A stretch of DNA of 18,748 nucleotides, from NCBI GenBank assembly GCA_009665115.1, contig WJXE01000009.1:1-18748 (forward strand), written 5' to 3'. This document shows positions 14,046 to 18,748 of this stretch, piece after piece. The DNA comes from Nitrosopumilales archaeon (GTDB lineage Archaea; Thermoproteota; Nitrososphaeria; Nitrososphaerales; Nitrososphaeraceae). Both the position numbers and the translations under genes were made by a program. The notes under the pieces were generated by a model. The model ran no database searches, was not told where the DNA came from, and saw nothing but the letters and a program-made list of their open reading frames with translations. The first letter of the stretch is position 1, and every line of letters begins with the position of its first letter.

Positions 14046-14368
14046 TAGATAAGTAAGGAGATACCAAACAATATACAGGGGACTGAAATAAAATAAACTG
14101 GGACTGCACAGGTATGTAGTTGCTTTTTTCACTTCCTCAAAAGATCGAATTCTCAAACATTGGGTCAATTGCAGGCTTCATTGCCGAGTACTGCTACAAC
14201 TATTATATTGTCAAGAGTAATAAAGGGAGCATGTAAAAATGATATTCAGGGAATTTGATAGAGTCGTTCTAGAATTTTATCAGAATGACTCTGGCCTTGT
14301 TCTTCTTTATCGTTAAGACAGTTTGAGTGTGTTAATCTGAATTATCTTAAAATATAAATTTTTTACTA
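14046..14368. other. Intergenic stretch with a strong hairpin
   Basis: The stretch holds a 12-bp hairpin at 14259-14293 (listed separately), inside a 25-codon plus-strand ORF (ATG 14239 to TAA 14316, MIFREFDRVVLEFYQNDSGL) that I do not trust. A T-rich run at 14125-14131 follows the regulator gene by about 80 bases and might aid termination. Nothing else is supported. Confidence 0.35.
14259..14293. repeat. 12-bp hairpin with 11-base loop
   Basis: TAGAGTCGTTCT (14259-14270) pairs with AGAATGACTCTG (14282-14293); as plus-strand RNA two of the twelve pairs are G-U. It lies 200 bases past the regulator and 75 bases beyond the convergent His-rich gene. A transcript-end structure or small RNA element is possible. 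Confidence 0.55.
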
Positions 14369-14902
14369 TTACCTTCCAACATTTAAATTAATTTGCTCGC
14401 CATCTCGAAGAATAATGTTTCTAAAATCTAAGACCGGCTTACCGTCAACGCTCGCTCGGACTGTCTTACCATTTGTATCTAAGCCTCCCCATATATTCAG
14501 AAACTCACCTAGCGTATAATTTCTGTTTGCTGTAGATTCTACATGGATGGTGCCACTGGCGTCATGGGTGTGTAATGGTGCAAATCCTGCTGTACCATAT
14601 TGGTCCAGAGAATGAACCTTCCATAATGATGAATCTATCCCTATTTGTGATGGAACAGGAGTGGAAGTACCATCAACAGTAACATTAAGGTGCGGGTGGA
14701 TATGTTCCACTAGAGGTTTCGGTCCTTGGGTAGAATAAAGAGAAGTAGAACTGACTCCAAATGCTATAACAGCTGCTACAATAGGTATTATTATCATTAT
14801 CATATTCCGCTTTCTCCTACGTCTATTAATCGCAACGTAACTGTCATCCCTTTTATTCTTCTGATTTCTCTTGTTACCCAATCCTTTATTCAGCTTATTC
14901 AA
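14369..14902 (-). CDS. Membrane-anchored extracellular His-rich protein
   Basis: A 177-residue protein. A very basic N-terminus (residues 1-33) is followed by one membrane span (34-52), so the rest should face outward. The extracellular domain has several His clusters: H67-I-H69-P-H71, H97, H111-T-H113-D, H120, together with SGTIHVES and YTLGEFLNIWG. I recognise this arrangement from conserved archaeal and bacterial proteins of unknown function, often near thioredoxin-like or redox proteins; metal binding (copper or zinc) is inferred from the His pattern. It contains no Cys. The start is TTG at 14902, as AATATAAG (14928-14921) lies about 25 bases upstream and predicts a leaderless message; the first ATG (codon 34) would remove the basic segment. 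Function unproven. Confidence 0.75.
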   Translation of the reverse strand: MNKLNKGLGNKRNQKNKRDDSYVAINRRRRKRNMIMIIIPIVAAVIAFGVSSTSLYSTQGPKPLVEHIHPHLNVTVDGTSTPVPSQIGIDSSLWKVHSLDQYGTAGFAPLHTHDASGTIHVESTANRNYTLGEFLNIWGGLDTNGKTVRASVDGKPVLDFRNIILRDGEQINLNVGR

Positions 14903-14920
14903 AGTTATTTTTAGACCAGT

Positions 14921-14928
14921 CTTATATT
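14921..14928 (-). promoter_or_regulatory. TATA box of the His-rich membrane protein gene
   Basis: AATATAAG on the minus strand, about 20-25 bases before TTG 14902. It supports the TTG start and a separate promoter from the gene upstream (14941-15153). Confidence 0.45.
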
Positions 14929-14940
14929 AATTCCTATAGT

Positions 14941-15153
14941 TTAAATTAATATTTTGAGGTTTGCGTTAGCTGCTACGAATCTTCCTCCAATTTCTGTGGG
15001 TCGGATATTAACACTAGTTGGTGCTTGCAATATTATCTTGCAACTTACGCTATGACAGTGTAGCTGTATATCTCTTGGAATGAGTGCTCCTTTCTTTCGA
15101 ACAACAAGTGCGGAGTGCAGGGAATTTAGATCCAAGTTAGAACAAGATACCAT
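14941..15153 (-). CDS. Small hypothetical protein (70 residues)
   Basis: ATG at 15153 (a TTG at 15162 would add three residues) to TAA at 14941. The sequence looks beta-rich (SALVVRKKGALIPRDIQLHC, then SVSCKIILQAP and EIGGRFVAANANLKI) with three Cys, two of them in HCHSVSC, which could bind metal. No signal peptide or membrane segment. The DNA upstream carries GATTATTAAAG (about 15200-15190), a plausible TATA box. No family recognised. It precedes the His-rich membrane protein gene in the same direction, but that gene has its own promoter. Confidence 0.45.
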   Translation of the reverse strand: MVSCSNLDLNSLHSALVVRKKGALIPRDIQLHCHSVSCKIILQAPTSVNIRPTEIGGRFVAANANLKILI

Positions 15154-15162
15154 TGTTACCAA

Positions 15163-15472
15163 TACCGTATGAGTTAACTTTTGAAGTAGTCTTTAATAAT
15201 CACGGATTTGTTAACAATTACGATGACTGTTTTCATCTGATGGATTATTTAATTAGAGACGGTGAGAACTTAGGTAGTATATGGCGTTGAAGTAATTAAT
15301 ACTGCTTTTCTTCCTCCTTCTACTACCGTGGAATGATAGCTTTAGAGCTTTTGGGGACGTAGCGATTAAAGTGATGTATGATGTACGAGGCATGAGTATA
15401 ATCTACTATTTCCAATAACATTATCTAATATGAGCATCAGAATTATTCATATAGAAAAACTAAACTATTTTT
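15163..15472. other. Intergenic stretch, nothing recognised
   Basis: About 310 A+T-rich bases with no ORF, repeat or structure I can support beyond the TATA-like box near 15190-15200 for the minus-strand gene to the left. Confidence 0.5.
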
Positions 15473-15712
15473 TTATACAGAAAGCAATAGTCTGTCTTCA
15501 CGATGTCTTTTATGCCAATAGAACATATTTCTGTGTTTACACTTTATGCAGTCATAAAAGCTCTTCTGATAATCGACTCTTGGACAAGGTTTAAGCATAG
15601 TAGAAATATATTCTGAGGTTGGTGGAAATACAATATAATGTGTTCCACAATTAGCGCAGACGAATGCCTGCCTACCATGAGTTAGAGGAAGAAAATCTTG
15701 ACGAGGACTCAT
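15473..15712 (-). CDS. Zinc ribbon protein (79 residues)
   Basis: A small protein with two CxxC knuckles: C19-A-N-C22 (VCANCGTHY) and C55-I-K-C58 (DCIKCKHRN), 32 residues apart, the layout of a zinc ribbon. A fifth Cys (C43, KPCPRVD) lies between them. The C-terminus is basic and aromatic (FYWHKRHRED), compatible with nucleic-acid binding. There is no membrane segment. ATG 15712 is about 25 bases downstream of AAAATAAATC (15740-15731), so the message is probably leaderless. It is a single-gene unit. The role is unknown; a DNA- or RNA-binding or transcription-related role is inferred from the fold only. Confidence 0.7.
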   Translation of the reverse strand: MSPRQDFLPLTHGRQAFVCANCGTHYIVFPPTSEYISTMLKPCPRVDYQKSFYDCIKCKHRNMFYWHKRHREDRLLLSV

Positions 15713-15730
15713 TATACTACGTGTTTTTCC

Positions 15731-15740
15731 GATTTATTTT
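15731..15740 (-). promoter_or_regulatory. TATA box of the zinc ribbon gene
   Basis: AAAATAAATC on the minus strand, about 25 bases upstream of ATG 15712, predicting leaderless transcription. Confidence 0.5.
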
Positions 15741-15980
15741 AATTTTTTTGGAAAGAGCTAGCGCGGTATTCCCAGATACTGTCATTTACTGCCAGCTTTT
15801 CCAACCTCGAGTGTAGGTTCTTCTGGTTTCCCCGGTCGTGGAATTATGTTCAAATTGACATGATGCCGAGGTTAGAAAGAGAGCATTAACGATTAGCAAA
15901 TGAAACCCTCAATAGGGAAGGAACAACCGACCTTGTTATGTTTTCTTAGCTATAATGTTTAGCCTAACATAGTCTAATAC

Positions 15981-16468
15981 TCAAGGATGAGATATTTGTT
16001 TATTATTTTTGGTAGTGGCAGTCTGTACAACTTTATCTATAACTAACTCGATCAATTCATAAGTTGTGAGATAGTCCAAGAAAGGTTTCATTACTACAGT
16101 TTTCATAAATGAAGAATATCTCGTGTGTTCTACAAGCTTAGCACACTCATTAGATAGAGCGACGTCGATATTCTTAAATCCTGTCTTTGCTAACAGATCG
16201 GTCGTTTCTTCGGCCTCTGCGAAATGCCAGGGTTCCTCGCAGTTTTTGAAAAATTCGCTGAACTTATTAATTTCTGTAATTTGTTTAAGAGGAGGTAAAT
16301 TTTTTGTAAATTTCCATAACCTCCACACCGAGTCAATAACTGCCCATTACTTCTTAGCATTTTCCAAAAATGTTCAAACACTTTTTTTATGGTCATGTAT
16401 CCAATGCAATACAGCATTAGAGAAAATAACATCCCATCTCCTGTCCTACGGAATAGTGAAGCTAGCAC
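15981..16468 (-). pseudogene. Frameshifted SAM-dependent methyltransferase (trans-aconitate methyltransferase-like)
   Basis: Three minus-strand frames together encode one class I methyltransferase C-terminal half. First WDVIFSNAVLHWIHDHKK (about 16440-16385), the motif II region with the family FSNAxLHW signature. A shift at the T-run 16382-16388 leads to VFEHFWKMLRSNGQLLTRCG and GYGNLQK. A second shift at the T-run 16300-16305 leads to the C-terminal part (FFKNCEEPWHFAEAEETTDL, LLAKTGFKNI, then a helical end to 15981). The SAM-binding N-terminal motif I is not found; upstream, a TAG (16448-16446) precedes the recognisable part. So at least two frameshifts and a lost N-terminus. Both shifts are at homopolymers, so sequencing error could explain them, but not the missing N-terminus. 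Confidence 0.75.
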
Positions 16469-16582
16469 TAGTTTAAGACTTGCAAATTGAAGTTTTGGCT
16501 CGTAAAACTAGAACACTTAGCTGCCTCGACCTTCGTCCATATGCCGTTTGATTATAGACCGAACGTATACCTCATAGATTAA

Positions 16583-16686
16583 TGTAGGCGATGTGAAGTC
16601 TTAAGCTCTATTACGGTGGTATGTTATGTCCATGCTGTGGAATGCAGTTAGGATTTTTACCTACTAGTCGAAAAGAGAAGGAATGA
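16583..16686 (+). pseudogene. Decayed copy of the CRRCE zinc ribbon gene
   Basis: The frame at 16583 reads CRRCEVLSSI; after a one-base shift near 16612 the next frame reads YGGMLCPCCGMQLGFLPTSR to TGA 16684-16686. Together this is the C-x2-C...C-P-C-C-G zinc ribbon found intact at 18309-18521 (YCRRCEIYLFHSGSFCPCCG). TGTCCATGCTGTGGAA is identical in both at the DNA level. A stop directly precedes the first Cys codon, so the N-terminus is gone. Confidence 0.6.
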
Positions 16687-16790
16687 CTAAGAAGATTACA
16701 GCAGGAAGATGAACGATAATTAAGGCTCTTGAAGCGAGTAGGAAAATAGCATGGTCTGAGAGGAACATTCAGCTTTTAGTTCCTCCTACT

Positions 16791-16812
16791 TTCCTCGGGC
16801 TTACTCGAGGAA
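16791..16812. terminator. 7-bp hairpin downstream of the aldo/keto reductase
   Basis: TTCCTCG (16791-16797) and CGAGGAA (16806-16812) form a perfect stem with an 8-base loop, 33 bases past the stop of the minus-strand reductase. No U-run follows on that strand, so a terminator role is only possible. Confidence 0.35.
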
Positions 16813-16844
16813 TAATCTAATATAGCCGCGCCAATATACGGTGT

Positions 16845-17990
16845 TCACTCTCCCTTTAACAGGATCTGAATAGTTTTGTTGTACTGTTCTTCATTCATAG
16901 GGGGAACGTCTGAGATTTTAAGATTTTGCTCAACATGCTCGGGTTTTTTTTGACCTATTAATGGTGCAATGACAGAAGGACTTGAACGAATTATTTGGAT
17001 TAATTTTGCAACTTGATCGTTTAATCCTCCGTAGTCAGGAATACTTGCTCTAAGTAATCGTCCTTGGAATAATGGAATACTTGTAAATATTCCTATGTTC
17101 AATCTTGCTGCAGCTTCTAGTATATTTAAATTTTTTTCAGCACCGATAGTTTGATTTTTTAGAACTAATGCTTCACTATAAGCTAGATTGTATGGAAGTT
17201 GAATAAAACGAAAGCCGTGTTCCTTTCCTCCAATCTTTTCAGCTAATTTAACTACATCTTCTAAGGATAAATATTCCTTGTCGCCTTGCTGCACCCTAAA
17301 GCATGTCCATGTAGCCATTCCATAATACCGTATCTTGTTATTTGAACGGTATTTCTCGTAAATTTCAAAAACCTTTGCCAACATCTGCATAAATTCTTCT
17401 CTGCTAACATCCTCATACCAACTCTCAAATGCATTATGTACATAAACCAGATCAATAGTACTCAGATGCATGTTAAGTAGTGATTTATCAATACATCTTT
17501 CAATATAAGCGGGATTGAGTACATTGTAGCCAGAACTAATATCGTCTGGTTTGATGATTCCTGTAGCTACGTACATTTTCTGTACATATTCCATTACATC
17601 AATTGCAGGATAATCACCGTCATTTGTCATATAGCCATTTTTGGTACATATAAATACTTGATCTCTTGAAATAATGCCATCATTTATCAGACGAGACAAT
17701 CCACGTCCTATACTTTTCTCTGACCTCATTGCTCTGTAATTTATGGCAGTATCTATGACATTCACGGCTCCTGATTTGACAGATTGATAGACTGCATTTT
17801 CTACAGCTTTGTCGTCTTCTGCAGTCATCTCACCAAGATAAGTTCCAATTCCTATGCTTGATAAGTATAGGCCTTCAAAAACACGAAAGTGAGTAGCAGG
17901 TTTACCTTTCTCTCGGGTTGCGTAATCTACATATTTCATTGTTCCATTTGGAGTTGCATAGCCGCTGAGTACTTCATATGTCTTAGACAT
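16845..17990 (-). CDS. Aldo/keto reductase, long form
   Basis: A 381-residue NAD(P)H-dependent oxidoreductase of the aldo/keto reductase superfamily (TIM barrel), reducing aldehydes or ketones. Catalytic tetrad from ATG 17990: D80 and Y85 (VIDTAINYR), K117 (ICTKNGY), H185 (VYVHNAF). The start of the barrel is seen in SSIGIGTYLGEM, and the C-terminal cofactor-binding segment in SPSVIAPLIGQKKPEHVEQN. At 381 residues it is longer than the usual 280-330; the extra length lies in an N-terminal extension and an insert (about 120-160, VMEYVQKMYVATGIIKPDDI). A GTG at 18005 would add five residues, but TTTTTAATTG (18020-18011) lies about 25 bases before ATG 17990, suggesting a leaderless ATG. The substrate is unknown, and no operon partner is seen. 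Confidence 0.9.
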   Translation of the reverse strand: MSKTYEVLSGYATPNGTMKYVDYATREKGKPATHFRVFEGLYLSSIGIGTYLGEMTAEDDKAVENAVYQSVKSGAVNVIDTAINYRAMRSEKSIGRGLSRLINDGIISRDQVFICTKNGYMTNDGDYPAIDVMEYVQKMYVATGIIKPDDISSGYNVLNPAYIERCIDKSLLNMHLSTIDLVYVHNAFESWYEDVSREEFMQMLAKVFEIYEKYRSNNKIRYYGMATWTCFRVQQGDKEYLSLEDVVKLAEKIGGKEHGFRFIQLPYNLAYSEALVLKNQTIGAEKNLNILEAAARLNIGIFTSIPLFQGRLLRASIPDYGGLNDQVAKLIQIIRSSPSVIAPLIGQKKPEHVEQNLKISDVPPMNEEQYNKTIQILLKGE

Positions 17991-18005
17991 TGATAACAAA
18001 ATCAC

Positions 18006-18308
18006 TCTATCAATTAAAAAGGTACCCAGAAAGAAAGGTTATAATTTGGTTGATCAATCTTTTTCCTCATCTTCCAGTGAGATAGAATAAGCTTTATAAG
18101 CTTTATTTGTTACTGCATAGGCTTCTGTCATCCCAGGTGTGTTGGATAGACACGACTTGCAAATTGGCTAGGCCTGGCTTGTGTTCATGGCATCTTATTC
18201 TTTCAAAACCCAATTGGTGCTGTATAAAGTTATTTAGTTCCTACCCTCCCACTCTCTGTAAGTAGCTCCAATATTTTTAGCAGTCCAACCTCTTCCTTAC
18301 AATTCAAT
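18006..18308. other. Intergenic region with divergent promoters
   Basis: Between divergent aldo/keto reductase and zinc ribbon genes. It holds the reductase TATA box (18011-18020), AAATTATAACC (18047-18037), and ATATTTTTAG (18271-18280) before the zinc ribbon gene. AAGCTTTATAAGCTTTAT (18091-18108) is a short tandem repeat of AAGCTTTAT. No other gene seen. Confidence 0.45.
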
Positions 18309-18521
18309 ATGGTCTGCAGGAATCTATGTGAGAGGTTGTATTCCAAAATTATTTTTGGTAAGAGTCATTATGAAGGTGGTAGAAAATACTGTAGAAGGTG
18401 TGAAATTTACTTATTTCATAGCGGCAGCTTTTGTCCATGCTGTGGAAATGTTTCAAAGGCAGATAATACAGTCAAGACAGTAGAGGGTTGTATATTACAT
18501 CCTGAAAGGCTGTTCAAATAA
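18309..18521 (+). CDS. Small zinc ribbon protein (CRRCE/CPCCG type)
   Basis: A 70-residue protein with a four-Cys zinc site: C28-R-R-C31-E and C42-P-C-C45-G, ten residues apart, a short zinc ribbon (RKYCRRCEIYLFHSGSFCPC). Cys3, Cys7, Cys44 and Cys61 are extra. I recall families of small thaumarchaeal proteins with this YCRRCE...FCPCCG motif, often present in several copies; their function is not known. ATG 18309 lies about 33 bases after ATATTTTTAG, so the leader is short. A decayed copy of the same motif lies at 16583-16686, showing that the family has duplicated locally. Nucleic-acid or protein binding is inferred from the fold only. Confidence 0.7.
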   Translation: MVCRNLCERLYSKIIFGKSHYEGGRKYCRRCEIYLFHSGSFCPCCGNVSKADNTVKTVEGCILHPERLFK

Positions 18522-18748
18522 ATGGCTTGCATGCATCATGTTTGCAGGTGGAGATAATTATCCTCTAGGTAATAGGAAATGATAACAAAAACAATAGGTT
18601 TGAGTTTAAGCCTTTCTTTGATATCAGCCATAACTTTCCAATAGATATTTTGTTGCAGTTTATCGCACTAATACGAATACAGTAAAGGCCGACATACGAA
18701 AGGATCTCAATTGAGCGTTGAACGCTCCAATAGCATTCTCTCCAGAAC
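18522..18748. other. Right-edge stretch with a short hairpin and an edge-crossing frame
   Basis: GAGCGT-TGA-ACGCTC (18713-18727) is a perfect 6-bp stem with a 3-base loop. On the minus strand, frames enter from the right edge: one reads ENAIGAFNAQLRSFRMSAFT to a stop at 18662-18660, another stays open to about 18560. Either could be the tail of a gene outside the window or decayed DNA; no family is recognised. Confidence 0.3.

Noticed and set aside
15782..15867. Minus-strand frame reading IIPRPGKPEEPTLEVGKAGS
   Set aside because: Only about 25 codons, no start codon of its own with a promoter and no recognised family; may be a gene tail but not supportable.
16123..16476. 117-residue plus-strand frame
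   Set aside because: Antisense to the methyltransferase pseudogene, which is recognised from conserved motifs.
18713..18727. GAGCGT-TGA-ACGCTC hairpin as a terminator or attachment site
   Set aside because: No U-run, no gene end close by and no second copy in the window; kept only as a note in the right-edge feature.
1..18748. Defence system, prophage or biosynthetic cluster
   Set aside because: No restriction, toxin-antitoxin, Cas, phage structural or multi-enzyme cluster genes were recognised; the single transposase trace is a fragment.

Overview
The window is an A+T-rich archaeal segment, most likely from an ammonia-oxidising Nitrososphaeria (Thaumarchaeota) of the Nitrososphaera/Nitrosocosmicus type. 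The evidence is an NreA-type repair protein ending in a PCNA-binding motif, a double-domain KaiC-like ATPase, a FilR1-like winged-helix regulator, several small zinc-binding proteins, and TATA boxes about 25-40 bases before many starts, so many messages look leaderless or short-leadered. The lineage is inferred from protein families; there is no rRNA or marker gene here. No tRNA, rRNA or CRISPR array was recognised.

Left part (1-6100): the first codons of a minus-strand gene at the edge, an NreA-like DNA repair gene with a damaged or non-canonical 5' end, a Rieske ferredoxin, small acidic and secreted hypothetical proteins, a cluster of very small minus-strand genes (38, 62 and 46 residues; the last is a C2H2 zinc finger), and a PAP2-type membrane phosphatase.

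Middle (6100-11700): a short-chain dehydrogenase, a 0.66 kb gap with two inverted repeats, then a compact KaiC-like cluster (double RecA ATPase, an 18-codon ORF and a 109-residue partner gene joined by a 4-base overlap). A convergent histidine kinase with a cytoplasmic sensor domain follows, then a dead transposase fragment abutting a pterin-4a-carbinolamine dehydratase.

Right part (11700-18748): a secreted Cys-containing protein, a decayed fragment resembling a serpin C-terminus, a FilR1-like regulator, a membrane-anchored His-rich extracellular protein, a zinc ribbon protein, a methyltransferase pseudogene with two frameshifts at homopolymers, a decayed zinc-ribbon gene and its intact relative 1.7 kb away, and a long aldo/keto reductase.

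The overall picture is a gene-sparse accessory region with many decayed genes and many single-gene transcription units. No complete defence system, prophage or biosynthetic cluster is visible. The items most worth checking are the KaiC-like cluster, the runs of tiny zinc-binding genes, the NreA 5' end and the paired inverted repeats sharing a 15-base core.
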